Source: Limnoperna fortunei (lineage: Eukaryota > Mollusca > Bivalvia > Mytilida > Modiolidae). Taken from it: 64,000 bases of DNA. The DNA lies in NCBI GenBank assembly GCA_944474755.1, contig OX104117.1, positions 55,126,964-55,190,963 of the forward strand, in the 5' to 3' direction. Shown in pieces: positions 1-15,100 of this stretch (positions are counted from its first letter, which is position 1; each line of letters starts with the position of its first letter). Made by a program: the position numbers and the translations under genes. Under the pieces are notes generated by a model. It was not told the DNA's origin. It searched no databases and saw only the letters and a list, made by a program, of their open reading frames with translations.

Positions 1-142
1 TCGTGTTCATTTACTTTTTAATGTCAATATCAGAACATTTTTCAAGGGTCTTTGACACATGACAAAACCGTTGTATCATTTGTATCGATAACATATTAAA
101 CTTATAAACATTTTGAGATGGTCCCATTTCAGCACATGGAAG
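1..142. other. Sequence upstream of ABAT start codon
   Basis: AT-rich sequence just before the ABAT start codon. A pyrimidine-rich stretch ending in TTTCAG at 127-132 could be a splice acceptor, so the exon holding the start codon may begin at 133, with a separate 5' UTR exon outside the window. No TATA box or other promoter element is convincing here. Confidence 0.3.
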
Positions 143-3100
143 ATGCTGCGCACACTCTTGTACAGACATTTACATAGAAATGGTCGCTATGTTTTCCAAC
201 ATCCGAGGGGTAAGTGCATCACATTAAACTTCCTTTTTGTGTTATAAACGTTGTCAATCGAAAGATGAATTCTATTTTGAACGTTGTCAAGTGAAAGCAT
301 CAATGTTCTTGATAAGTGTTGTCAAAGAAATACTGTGTTTATGGAATGTTTTTCGAATATTATTAACGTTACGTTTTTTTTGTCATTTTAGCATATAAAT
401 CAATTCAAAGGGAAAGCATTTCAATTGAATAAATAACCTTGTGTATTATTGATCTTCCCCTGCGTGTATCTAAGGTATAGTACAGTGACCTCGGTCAGGA
501 GCAGTTTAATATTTATGATAGTTAAAAAAATGTATCGCAGGAGTCTTTTTAAAGTAAGCAAGGTCTGTTAATCAGAACGCATCAGAATTGCTGCATGTAA
601 ATAAATAATATACTATCTTTATGGTATGTAGTTCTAACAGGTACAACCCATAATATAACCTATATCGTAAATATAAATTTAAATGTCGCGTACATGTGGA
701 CGAGACAATAATTATCCTTGATATTAAGTCGATCAGTCCGACTGAGTGAGGTATGTTTTTAGTGTGTATTCTCTTTCAGGACTTACTTAGTTTTCGTATG
801 TTGCACGTTAATTTTTCTGTCTAAAACTATTCGGGCTCAAGGGACGATAACGAAAAGTTTCAAAACGCTTCCTTTATTTAAATTTTGGCATCCGGCTTGT
901 ACAACTTCTGGTCGAGATTTTAAGGATGCCGTCTGTTTCGCCCTTCTTAGTTAAAATGTTAAATCCCTTTACCTTTAGCGATACACATTGGATATATTGG
1001 GTCGATAAAAGTAAGAAAGTGTCCACTGTGGGGTTCACCAGTGGCTGCCACCAGTGCCAAATTCTTTTATTTACCTTCGAAATAATGCATTTTAGTGGGG
1101 GTTCAAATGGAAGTCTTTCCCTTAATTCCACTGTTTTACAAAATCAGTATATAGGTGTTTACACATCACATTATTTTTAACTAATGAGAACACATAGCAC
1201 TGAAACGGTGTTATTTAAAACCACTGAAACTGGCAGTGTAAGCAAAGCTCATAATTCTGTTACGAACCTAGGGTAATTGCGTCTAGGTAGTTACAATTTC
1301 CCAAGATTTTGGTGCAATATGTAGTTCATTGGAAAAACCATAGTAAAGGTTAAAATTAAATATTACATTACATTTATACAACTAAAACTAATAAGGATAT
1401 CGCATGTACAAAAAATCTCTCTCTCGTTCTCATATAGGCTTCACAATGCACTGTATATATCGTAACAAATTATGTGGCATGGTCGGTAATTCTAATGACA
1501 TTTTCAGTTAATTTTAATGACATTTTCAGTTGACAGGACAAGTTTTAGTAAACGCTGCAGACGTATAATGACTACTATTTACGTTTAATGATTCAATTAC
1601 AGTTTCACACATATATATGCCTGCATTATACATGATTTATAATCAAGAGCTATTACCACAAATGACTGCACAATTATGGGCAAAAACAAGATTGATCAGC
1701 TAGGAAGCGGAATCGGTAAAGGGTACATGTATAATTTAATCTGATATTTTTAAATAAAATATGTGACACACCTATGTTACACACGGATCATATATTCAGT
1801 GACCGATATTCGGGTCGCCGAAAACTACAATGGCACAGACCAGAAATTTGCCGCATGCGTATTGAAGTGACCTGTTTAACGCCACTTTCAGCGATTTCTA
1901 AGCTATATCAGGGCGTCCAGTTTTATTGGGGGAGGAAGCCGGAGTACCGGGTAAAACCCTCGACCATAGGTAAGAAAACTGGCTATCCTTGTCAATTAAG
2001 ATATGAGTTGAGCAAACCCTTCCTTGGTGAGACTTGAATCCGCAATCACAGTGTTGACAGACCACGTGATCAATAATAGACGAACAACTTTAATCACCCT
2101 AATGGTATTGGTACTGGTTTTTATGAACTGCTTAATTGATTTAAGAAAATAATTTCCATTAAATATGGTTAAGCCTTTTTCATTGTATCCGCCTAGGATG
2201 ATGGTAAGTTTTCAAAATATTTCTGCTCAGATTTTACGCTTATATAAACATAAATTCACCCATTGTTCTTAAGGATGCAATACAACAGCTGACCGTTAAA
2301 GTTCTTGGATCACAATAGCAGTCAAGATCGCTACATTCAGGTACTTCATTCAAATTAACGTACCATAACCGTAATAGCAACAGTTACAGCATCAAATGTT
2401 CAAGGTGATTTGATAAATAACGACACAGAAGTTGTCTGAAAACGACTAACGCAGCAGAGGTCCTCACTTGGAAGCAGTGCTGAGACGCGGCTTAAAGGGG
2501 TTCGATAGTGCAACCGACAAAGAAAAAAATGGAAAAAAAAACAATGAATCGAGATGTATGCTGCATATAAGAAAGAGAAAGCCGTACATGTGTCTTTAGA
2601 TGCGAAAGTGTGAGGTTTGCAAGGAATTGCAAGGAAGCGACAATTTTGGCGGAGGTAGTGTAATGACGGTGGTGTGAAAACACTAATCCAGTTCTTAAAG
2701 ATTTTCTACTAAATTTATTATTTTTGGAATTAGCACAGCTCTTTTACCTTAAGCATAGCTTGACCGACACCATATATATCCAGAATCGTACGTGACAGGC
2801 CTATGTTCTCTCAAAATTTCATGGGTAAACCCCACTCTAAAAATAGCACTTTTTTTACAGAAAATCTTGGTTTATAGGTCATTTAGTAAATGTGACATAA
2901 AATATACTAAACAACATTAGAACAGACCATGTTAGGACTCAAAATTTTTCCAATATATTTACCTTTCAGAAAAACTTTCATTTATTAAAATCCATACAGT
3001 AGTTTTTAATATACACTAAGATAAACAGGACTATTTTGTTTTAAGTACTATTTTCTTATTAGCTACAATAATGTAGCTCCTATTTGTGGTGACTTTATCG

Positions 3101-6100
3101 TTTGTCGTCATTGATGCCTTTCGGAACTCACTTTCTCAGTAACGATAAAGTCCACTTCCGGCCAGGGTTATTGTCCGTTTCGTTTAAAACTGGTGGAAAT
3201 TATTAAAATTTGAGAGTTAAATGACATTAGAAACATAAAGGTAGGGTTTTTCATGAAGATAATTCAATTCGGAATAGAAATAATTACAAACCCGTGTAGA
3301 TAGGGGTGAAGGAATATTTTTTTTATTTTTTGAAAGTTGGCGGGTATTGACTCTGTTTCTTCCCTTCTCCCACACTATAACAAAACCGACCCAGTATCAA
3401 TCGAAAGCGCAAGTAAATCAATTTTTACGTGCCCCTGTGAATGGAGCAAGCCAGGCGTGATTCACACCCGGGGGTTTTATGCATATAATAAGCTATTAAA
3501 CTGTTTCCCTAAATTGCTACATACTTTTTTATGTATTTGCAGTTTAACTGATATTTCCACAACACCATATTCGTTAGTTTTATCACTTTATTCGTAATCA
3601 TGGCATTGTTAACAAAAATATGAATTCCGGAAGTGCCTAATTTCGATAAAATCGGAATCGATTTGGTAAAAATGTAATTCCGGATGATTTCAGCTGTATT
3701 CATTTGCATTATGATTATGTCCCCTTATTACAAATTTTACCGATACGATTCCGAAATTCTAAACTCCACAATTTAAATTATGTCAACAATGCCACGATTA
3801 CGAAAAAGTGTTAAAAAGGAAGAAAGAAAACATATTTTTTTTTTAAAGACAAAGGTTAAATAGCGGAAAATAAATCCCAAAAGTGTTTTTGCTCCATTAC
3901 GAGTAATGGGACCTCTTTGTAGCTCCGTCCATAAAAAAAGGAGCTACATTATTGTAGCTATTTTCTTATATGTTCTAAATTTGATTGGTCCCCTTTAGTT
4001 TCTTGACAACTGGTAATCTTCGTCCGAAAAACTGCCTTACATCACCGGCAATCCTGATGCCGCTCGATACAAAGATGAGGTTTTGACCTAGTTCTATAAC
4101 GTAAAACCTCCCATTTCACGTTTATATTTATCATTTTCATCCGACTTTAACATTTTTTATTATTATTTGAAATGTGAGGTTTTATCTATCAGTTGATTTT
4201 TCTCGGAGCAAAATTTTTTCAGAAGTTCTGCATATTTTTACATTTGAAATATCATGAAACTAACATAAACACAAAGACTATACCTGTTTTCAATGAATTA
4301 AACTATGTTCAATTAAGTAATCCATGTTTGAAATATCAAGTCGAAATTTTTCTGCGAGCTGAAATTTTGAATTTAACAGTTTATCAACATAACAGAATCA
4401 AGTTATATTTAATGGCGGAACGAATACAATTTGTCGCAATTTGTAACACATGGAAAATTCGTTTCGTCAAAAATGGATCCATAAGAAAGATTTAATTGGG
4501 GTCAGCCTTTGAATGTAATGGGAGTTAAGGGACACCTCAAATAAAGCTTCAAACAGGACTTAAAAATCCATAATATACTAAGGTAAGACAATTTTTAGAA
4601 AATTTAGATATTTTTCTTTAAGTTTAGCGCAGTTTGCATAGTCGTACAAACTTTTTTCATATCAAACTTAACTTAAACATTCCGCACGATTTTCTTGCGG
4701 AATTTGCGCACGGGAAAATGCGTTTAAAGATGAAACCTCGAATTTCACTAAAAACATAAAATATCAATATCCGATAAAAAAAACATTGAAAATAAACATG
4801 AAATGAGAGGTTTTATTAATGGAACTAGTTTTGACCCACACATGCTGCCAGCAATCAACCTCCTTAGGAAAGATTTGAACACGACAACACCAGTTAGCAC
4901 ACAGTCGTTCCAGATAAACAGAACGTAGCAGTTTTTTAACAGATTCCGATTTAATAAAATGCAATAGATGTGAATTACATATTTAAATGTTGAAGTCTAT
5001 TCACTTATCCATATTTAATATTATTTTATTTACTAATATTTATTTACTGCACACAAGTAAATTCATTCATTCATTCATTCATTCATTCATTCATTCATTC
5101 ATTCATTCATTCATTCATTCATTCATTCATTCATTCATTCATTCATTCATTGGTGTTTGCTAAACTTTGAGAGAAATCGAATTAATTGTTGCAGTATTTT
5201 CAAAATTGACTTAATATTGGGAATGTCTTTGAAAACATATGATAAGCTTGTGAAATATGTGCACTCATTCCAGCTAACACAGAAACGTGCCTTTTACATC
5301 GTTAAAAAAAATTAGGAAAACTATATTTTAATGCATATTTAATATTTTAATAACGTGACGTGTAGAGCCAATTTCAAGAGCTTTCTTAATGTAGTACAAA
5401 CAAGAAACGTGACATTTACATTCTTAAAAATTAAGGACACAATTTAAAAGAAAACGATATTATAATGCATATTTAATATATTAATGACGTGACGTGTATG
5501 GTCAGCTTTGTTAATGTAGTACAAATAATAATGAAATTTATCAATATACGACGACGAAAGCAAATGTTACTATTTATAAATGAAATAAATCTTTATGACA
5601 CATTTATGATGATAATAAGTAAATAAATTATTTAAGGCAATTACTAGCGTTTCCTGTATTACTAATTTTATTAAATACTTAATACACAAAGGGGGAATGT
5701 GTTTCCGAGTGCTTAAGCTAGTAATCTACTTTTGATCACTGCCTGTAAACACTGAGGTTTCGAGCATTACTGCGAACAGGGTGTGTTCGACTCCAACTTT
5801 AAATGACAAGGATTGCTAGTTTTCATTTTGAAGTTCGGAGTAATCACCGGGAAATACGGCTTCCTCCACCCCCCCCCCCCTTTTCCAGAAAAAAAACTGG
5901 ACTGGTATTGTCTCGCAGACGAGTTAAGAAATATAGCTGTAAATTTATTGTTCTCCTATCGTGTCACTAACTTATTTTGGTTATGAAATATCATTAAGAG
6001 CGTTTGATAAAGAGTTTTTCTATTTGTATGCAATTTTATGTCACGCATGTAATTTAATTAATTAGTCTACATTGATGACGCTGTTCAGATTTAAATCAAA

Positions 6101-9100
6101 ATAGAAACGCAACTTTAACCATGGATACAGCTGTACTTATCTTTTACATTTTCAGTTTTATTATAGCTTTAATATTACTATTAATAAATGGTGCATGGTT
6201 TGGTTTTAATGTGTGTTCTGAGATTATTGCAACGTTACACCTGGTTACAATCAATAAATTGGTCAAGCAAACAGTTGATGACATTATTTCTTTAACATTC
6301 TAAGATATATATATACATATATGTTTGCTTTACAAGATACAAGCAACTTCTTTTTTAGGATATGGCAAGGCAACGGGTATTGTACAGAAAGTTGCCTCAT
6401 CTGAACCGGTATCACCTAGTGTTCGAACTGAAATCCCAGGTCCGACATCTTTAAAACTATTAAAGCAACTCAGTAATATTCAGGTGTGTCTTATTATAAT
6501 GTTCTTTTTATTGTTAAAATTCAAACTCTTTGCTAATCTTTAAAATGATTTTTTTACGTTTAAATTATGCAAACTGGAAGTGTGGCAGCAATCCGGAGAA
6601 AATAAGGTAGAACTATACAAATCTACACGTGTGGCTCTCGCCATGATATTACCGACAAATATCTTTACTTGAAACAACAAACATTCATTACGTCAAAAGA
6701 ATACATATTAACGTAAGTTTTGTATGTAAACGTAATAATCAACGGTACAGAAGGTACCTTTAAACCACAGTAATATGTAGATTATATCAGTTATTTTATT
6801 GACTTTAAAAGATGAAGTCGGCACTTATATTTACAGAATTCGGGAGCTGTTCATTTCTTTGTTGATTACGACAAGAGTTATGGGAACTATGTGTACGATG
6901 TTGACGGCAATTGTTTTTTGGACTTGCACACACAGATAGCGTCTGTTCCTATTGGTTAGTTGTACACTTAGTTTTAAGTTTATTGTGTAAAAATTCTACT
7001 TCTTCGAGCAATTGTGTATTTTATGAAGGAATAAGCTTGCTAAAATTGCAAAATTTAAGTTTTCAAAAAGACGATACGAAACGTTGGTATAGATATTAAA
7101 TAAACAAATTATCATTCTGATAAGTAATAAAATCAGATAAAACATCTATATTTTATATGTAATAAAAAAAATTTTGGAACAGTCATTGTTGTTATAAAAC
7201 GTTATATTAAATTATACATGTTAAATAAAAACAGTATTCCTTAGAAGGTGCGATAGGCCGTCCGTACTGATGGGCCAATGATTGCAACAGACGGTATATC
7301 AGAATGCGCCAGTACCGGTATTTTTATTTTAGACGATATATCAAGAATGTGCTTGTACTTGTATTTTTATTTTACTAACCTGTCCATGAACTTTGCCAGA
7401 AACTAATCAAAATGTGTTTGTGTTCAACGATAATAGATTTTTTTATATGTTGTTAACATTAATTAAACACTAGTTCATGCAACAATGCTATGTTGCATGT
7501 AACTTGTATCCTATTGTAATAGCATATTAAACTTGTGAGTTTTAAGCTACATAAATGAAATTTTGTAATCATATTTTCTAGGTTACAATCATCCAAGTCT
7601 TGTAGATGCATTAAGAAACGAGGATAATTTGGTATGTGCCACAACAGCTAAGGATTTTCTACTTATATCCATTCCTTTTTACTTATATCTGTGCATTTCG
7701 TAAGAATCTTGTCAGGTTTTTAACCTGACAACATTTGGAATTCCTGGAAGTAACGCGACTTTCATCGAAAATAAACTGTCATAATACAAATAAAATAGTA
7801 GTTAAATGTTCTTAAACAAAACAAAAACATAAAGCAAAATAATCAGTTCTTTTTTGAACCCATTTTGAGTTCCTCAGTATATTTCTCAACTAGGGTATTA
7901 GGCACATGTAGCACAGTTTATGGTAGGATTAGGCAAACTCTTGTAATAAATTGACAAAACTTTACGAAGTTATTGATTTTTGTCTTGAAATTTTTTTTTG
8001 GAAAAAAACTTAAGTACTCGGAAAGAGCATAAAATAGTTTCATTATAACATGCCTTCACTGCTCAAGAATTAAACAGTTATGTGGGATGTAATCAATACA
8101 AAATATAGGGTAAATGTGAAATAAATTTTTGAAAATACAAAAAAAATCGATATGCACAGGGGTGCAAAAGGAGAGTTGCCGTATTTTATTAACCAAAACT
8201 TTCATTAAAATCTGTTGAGAACTTTTTGAGTTATGCTCCGGAAACCACTAATTCAAGAAATTTTCTAACGTATTTCTGTCACTGTGACCTTGACCTTGAG
8301 CGGATTTACCCCAAAATCAACAAGGTTCCTCCTCTTATGGTATGTAACAATATACCAAAGTTTTATCAAAATCTGTTGAGAACTTTTTTAGTTATGGTCC
8401 GGAAACCACTAATTAAGAAATATTCAAACGTTTTTCTGTCGCTGTGACATTGACCTGAACGGATTTACCCCAAAATCAATAGTGTTCCTCCTCTTATGGT
8501 ATGTAACAATATCCTAAAGTTTCATAAAAATCGGTTCACAACTTTCTGAGTTATGATCCGGAAACCAATTATTGACGCCCGCCCGCCCGCCCGCCCGCCC
8601 AGCCGCCCGCCATCATCATAGCAATAGCCGAGTTCAACTTCGTTGCAACTCGGCTAAAAATTAGTCAAAATTATGTCCACAATCAAAATACTTTTTCAAC
8701 AACTCAAAACATTGCTGGGACGACATTTAAGGAATATTACATTAACAAAATGTTCCAATTTCAGTCAACCTTTATAAACAGGCCAGCCTTAGGTTGCTAT
8801 CCACCGCGTGACTGGGTACAGAGGCTACAGGCATCATTGTTGGCGGTATGTATACTGTAGTAAATGGTGAGAGAAGACAAATGTTCAATCATATATTTCG
8901 AGTGCGAACTGAATTTGTGCTCTGAAGAGTTTAAGGCAAAGTTTAAAAATTTGAAAAATGAATTGGTATCAGTTTATCGCGGGTTATTATAATATGAAGC
9001 GTTTTAAAATAATGGGTGCTCAAGAAGATTCCCTGTAACCAGTTCTATTATGTTACAAAATGTGTAAAAAGCTTTACGTTGTTTTTTTATTTTCCCCTTT

Positions 9101-12100
9101 GATTTAAAGGTAGCTCCTGCGGGTTTGTCTGAAGTCCATACAATGTCATGCGGTGCATGTTCCGTGGAGCATGCTCAGAAAGCTATGTTCATCGCTTATC
9201 AGGTACAAATATAGAGTAGACTGTGTCGCTTGTATTTTTTAACAACATGAAGCCTAAGTTGAAAAATTGATTTAAACACAGGGGCTAAATATTGAACTTA
9301 TAAACAAACTCCATACTTATATTTATATCTGAAGCTTGATTAGCATCGTACATGTTAAAAAAGTCTTGTCCAAAAAAAAGGTATGTTGTACCTTTCTAAC
9401 TGTCATTTTGAATAGTTATTTAATAACAGTATAACAACTGTTTATTTATAATAACAACCCTGTGATTTCTAGAACACAATTTTCCAGTTCTCAAATACTA
9501 ACATGCTGGAGACAACATGTTTACTGTATATATACATTTTGTATTGTACGATGTATTAAATTAACCACTACTTTCTCCTATATCTGAACGTAGACCTACG
9601 TTCAATAATTTGTTAAACTAAAAGGGTAATTTTGATTAGTAATTTTGACACGTTTCATAAAAACTTATTTTATCTTCTAAATGTATTTTTAAAATATACA
9701 AACGTAACTGCCGAAGAAGGCAATTCTTCATAACGACGCATTTTATTTGATGGATTTTTGACATAAAATACATTAGTTCATTTACTAGCTTTATTTAAAA
9801 TTACATTTTAGAGACGGAAGAGAGGCGGCAAACCCCCTACGCAAGAAGAGCTACAGTCATGTATAATGAATGAAAAGCCTGGAACTCCTGACTTGGCTAT
9901 ATTATCATTCAAAAATAGCTTTCATGGCCGAACAATGGGTAGGAACATTTAATATACAAACTGCGATATTAACATCATGTGGATTGTTTTGTAAGGTTCA
10001 TTATGGAAACGCTAAACAAATTAAAGCTATTGACTGAAACATATCTTTTTTCTCACCTAAAACAAAATGAGTTAAAACCCGTATAGGATTTGCCTTTCCG
10101 CGAATAATGAAAATTAAAAAAAAACTAAACCAAGTCTATCCACTCCATGAGTATAACTTTCCTTCTTTATCCATTTATATTTAAGAAAAATAAGTTAAGA
10201 TTATAAAATATAATAGGTGGGTTTACTTTATCTTATTGGTGTTTCTGACAACTATTTTGGGTTTTAAAAATTAAATCAAAATATATTCAGGTATTAAAGG
10301 CTGTTTATTCAACTACTGTCAGCGCATCTGGAAGTCAGTAAGTATAGAAACATTGTCTTACTGAGCACTACAAACAACATACCAGAAACACATCAACACG
10401 CTCTCTCATTTGCTGACCATCAAACAGATGACAACAACACTATACAACATTGAACGACCAATGGGTGGTGATAGTGGTTTACCGAGAAATCTTTTTGGCC
10501 TGGAACAATAAACTACATAGAAACCTGGTAGAACTTGTTGGTCATCAGACAGAAACTACATAACATTTACGCCATAGAAATCAAGCTTGCACAATATGCT
10601 ACATTTAGAAGATGCAAGATTCTTAAACCACAACATTACCACAAGACTGGAACTTATAAAACAGAGATTTTAACAGGACCAGATCGACGTTTACCTCTTC
10701 ACTGACGCAGTACCTCACCATTTAAAGCTTTACAAATGGGTTTACAGTTCTATATAATTATATACTTTGGTGCTAATGTAATATAAAATACTGCATTTTT
10801 CTATGTCAATCATGTTTTTAATGTGTCATAACACCCTAGACTTAAATAACTGTCCCGTTTGGTCGCATTTATACAACTTTCAAAAATATATGTAGTACCG
10901 TATTGTTAAACATTTCATAAATAGAAATGAAAATTGTTACTGTATGTGCATATATCTGTTCCTTTCATTGAAAGTCAGAATCAACACTTCCGTATTCTAA
11001 CAGTATTTACATTTTCCTACAGGAGCTCTTGCAGTAACACACAGTAAACCTATGCACAAGCTTGATCTTCCTGTTCCTAAATGGCCCATCGCCACCTTTC
11101 CAGTGCTTAAATACCCATTAGCGGACAACACAAAAGAAAATAAGGAAGAAGAAAGCAGATGCTTAGAGGAGGTAATTTTTTCGTCATCTAAAGTAGTTTT
11201 TCCTCACACAATTAGAATGTATTAATTGGTGGTATAGTCATTGCATGGTTGACTTTAGATAATACATAAATTTGATTCCTTACAGTTATATTAATACGAT
11301 AGAATAATGAAGTGAACAATGTTCAAATATTTGAAAACTTGGATATGTGCAAGCCCAAGCGATTGTTTGCCAAAGAGGTCTTATTGAATGTTGTATAAAT
11401 ATGTTATAATACTTCGGAACCAATAGTATACTAATTGATAATGTAGGCTGATACATCAACGACAGGAAACACGTTTGTATTGTATATTAAAGATTATTAA
11501 ATGTTATTTACTTACTGCGTCTACTTACTATACGGGGAAATCAATACAATATATGACTTACATCTTTAAGTTTATTAGAAACTGTCAATCAAGTTAGCTA
11601 TGATGTTTCCAAATTAAATAAGTTTGCTTGTTGTTTAATCAAAGTTGACTATGACTCTACATAGTTTGTGTTCTGTAGTTTTACTGTTTGGAAAGAATTT
11701 GTTCTTATTTGTCATCAGTTCTATATCTTGATTCAGTACTCTTTGATAGAAACAATATTAGGACATGCTATTTCAAAAATCTAGAAAATATAAATTGCAG
11801 ACAAATCGTTTCAAATTTTTTTAGTTAGTATTTCTTCTGTTATAAATGTGTTGTTTTATTACAATTTTGTTTATTAAGTATTGATAGGTACATGATTAGA
11901 AATCACAACAGAGCAATATTGCCGAAAAGAGTTTTCTGCGAGTAGCTGCATCCTATTCAATTTTAGATATCTATCAATTACTAGTAATTTATTATTTGAG
12001 ATTTATTTTTTCAGTTTTATTTACGTTATCAGACTGCATCAGCGACACAACTAATAGCAATGAAGTCGACCTTGTACAAACAGAAAAAGCAACGATTTAA

Positions 12101-15100
12101 AAATTGAAATCAAATTTGGGTTATATTTTTTAATGGTGTTTAACGCTATTTTCAGCCATTTTCAGCTATATCATGGGGTCCAGTTTCTATTGGGGGAGTA
12201 ATCCACGGGAACTCCTGCCCTTCGGTGGGAAAACTGGTATTCCTTGTCAATGAAAATTTAAGTCGAGTGCACGCTGCCCGCAGTGAGAGTCGAACCCGTA
12301 ACCTCAGTGTTGACAGACCACGTGATCAATAGTAGACGAATTATTTCAACCACTCGGCGACCGAGGCCCCTTATTTTGGTTATTTATCAATGTCATTCTA
12401 TTTTTTTCTAAACAAATATTCCATTACAACAAGTGATATAAATCAAATCTGTAATTACTATATCTTAGTTTTCACATTAACTCGTATTCCGTGTACTAAT
12501 TATTATTATTCTTAAATTCATGTTCACGAGTAATAATCATAAGTTGCGTCGGCTCACCTGAATCCTAAACTGTTGATGAAGTATTTAATATTTTTAATAC
12601 TGGATTTCTTTCCCATTTTGATTTACAAATTGTGTACGTATTTTTAATAAATTAAACGTTAGAACTTTATAATTATATGTCCTACTTGTTCGTGCGACTG
12701 GTGAAGATCACTCAGCCATTGTAACGAAAATACAAAATACTTAAGTAAAATTGTTCGCTCATCATTCAAATTTTGATACATTACATATCATTAACCATTA
12801 CATTATTTTAATGGTTTGTTATGCCTCACTAAACTAGAATATACATTGCAACCAATTGCTTTCTATACTTCATCTAACTGTGACACCAGAGGCTTTGTAT
12901 AAATAAGAGTAATAAAACTAAAATCCAAATGCTTATTCCAAGTCCAAGAACTCTACTGTTCACTTTATGAGTTCGGCCCCCCTATCAGCCCGGCGTAAAT
13001 AGTAAGTCATCTATATTTGCCTGTCAATCGTGACATTGCGGGTCAAATAAAGTGATGTTGTGTCCATAAATTTAAAAAATTTGTTATAAATGACAACAAA
13101 AACAAGTTTAAGGATGTATTAGGTTTAAATGTAATAAATAGATCATTACATTAAATTGTTCCATATCGTCCCTTGTATCTGACCCCGATCCCTATAGGAC
13201 CTAGAGCGAAGCTCTCGAGCTTGCTATGGGAGTCTCAGGCTGATACTCAGGGCGTTATGAAATGCAATGTAATAATCTATATGTAATACATTTACAACTG
13301 TGTGGTCCCACACAAAAATATAATTCTATTAACAAAATTCATAGTTTATTTCTAGTAAAATCATTAAAACAAAAGTAGAAAACTTAAGTGTTCATCACGC
13401 AGAATAAAAACATTTCCAATTAATTAATAAATAGATTTAATAATCGTCTTCTAAAACGTATCTGAGCTTGAGTTCATTTAGCAAAAAAGCACAGTAGTGA
13501 TGACATATATTATAATTATTATAATGACATTATAATTCAGTTATAGAATGTTTAAAACTTAAAATACACATTTTTCATATATGTTTAGGTTGAAGATTTA
13601 ATTTCAACTTGGAGAAATAACAACAGACCGGTTGTAGGTGTTGTTGTAGAACCAGTACAGTCAGAAGGTGGAGATCATTTTGCATCACCTCAGTTTTTTC
13701 AAGGTTTACAAGATATATGCTTAAAGGTAACACATGCCTTAACATTTCTAAATACATACAAATAAAATCAACTAGTGCATGGAATCACGTTAACTTTGAT
13801 TAAAACAATGTATTAATTAGTTGACTTAAAGAGATTGGATTCAGCCTATACCTAACCCAACCTGTATAAAATATAATTTTGGATGTTCAGATAAAATGAT
13901 AGGATGATATTATTTTGTGATAATTTCTGTATTGGCCTAGTTAATGGTCCAAGGATTGCTTTATTAAACAGACGCCCAGCCGAAGGTAAAAACAGCTGGT
14001 CGATGATTTATGGACAATACAGAACGGAAATTATCACGCAATGGTATCTGTAATAAAAAACTAGGCCATCCCTCATATGAAGCTTAAAACAGAGTTTACA
14101 AATCGTAACCAATGCTTTTTCAAGAAAAACAACGTAACACGATATAAATACCTGGAAATTAGCTATGACAGAACTTAGTTCGTCATCATTGAATGAAACT
14201 CTGTTTTTAACAGAATGTTGGTATATTAATGGGTACTAATTGTGCTCCTTTCCTCGCAGACCTGTTTTGTACTCTTACGACCTTGTGTTAATAGAAGGCC
14301 TGCTGCAGGCCCAGATTTATTGATAATGTTTGCCCCTAACAATGCTAAATTCAATATACCCTAGCGAATCTGACATTAAAGACACCTCCAATAAAATTTG
14401 ATGGGCATCTTACTAAAACTTAATTCTAGAAATAGACTAGTGAAATAACAAACCACAAACGTCATAACCTTCCAATTGTCAACCTCCCTTTCAACGATAG
14501 TAACATTACAGCATCTCCAGCGTATGGTCTGTACAATTCACAACTTATATCTTATGCTAGATCCTGCGATCGGTAATCCGATTCTCTAGACCGTTCACTG
14601 CTATTAAATACTAAGCTACCAAACAAAGGTTTGTTGTACCTAGTTTGATATTGTCCCTTCAGAATTTCTATATAGTTAATTTATCGTTATGGGAACAAAT
14701 ACGAACGGATATTTTCGTTCAGTAGTCTTTCATATTCCTTGAATCTACTTTTTCTAAACATGGCAATAATTAACTCCACGGGTGTCTAGATGCAATCACT
14801 GCTTAATTGTCCGGAGCACGTTAGTGCATCCATGATTTTTATTGGATTTAAGTTACTCGTTTTTTTATTTTTTTTGTTTTGCGTTTTATGTGTTTGTCTA
14901 TATCCAGATTTGAACGTACGACTGTTGTTGCTCGGTCGGTTCGCTTGCTATTTTTTTCATCTTCATTATTTTATCAAATTAATACAGTATATGAATTAAA
15001 CTTTGTCATAATCAGTCAGTACACTTAAATTAGGATAATACAGGTCGGAATTCGGCCAATACCGTATGTGACTAGTTTGGCAAAATATGGACAGTTTTAC

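Noticed and set aside
6121..6303. Hydrophobic ATG frame upstream of ABAT exon 2, considered as first exon
   Set aside because: It ends in a stop with no suitable donor. The frame at 143-209 fits the phase and looks like a mitochondrial presequence.
8577..8611. CRISPR-like or CpG-island interpretation of the (CCGC)n and tandem units
   Set aside because: Units are ~160 bp, contiguous and diverged, with no spacers. The GC tract is a simple microsatellite.
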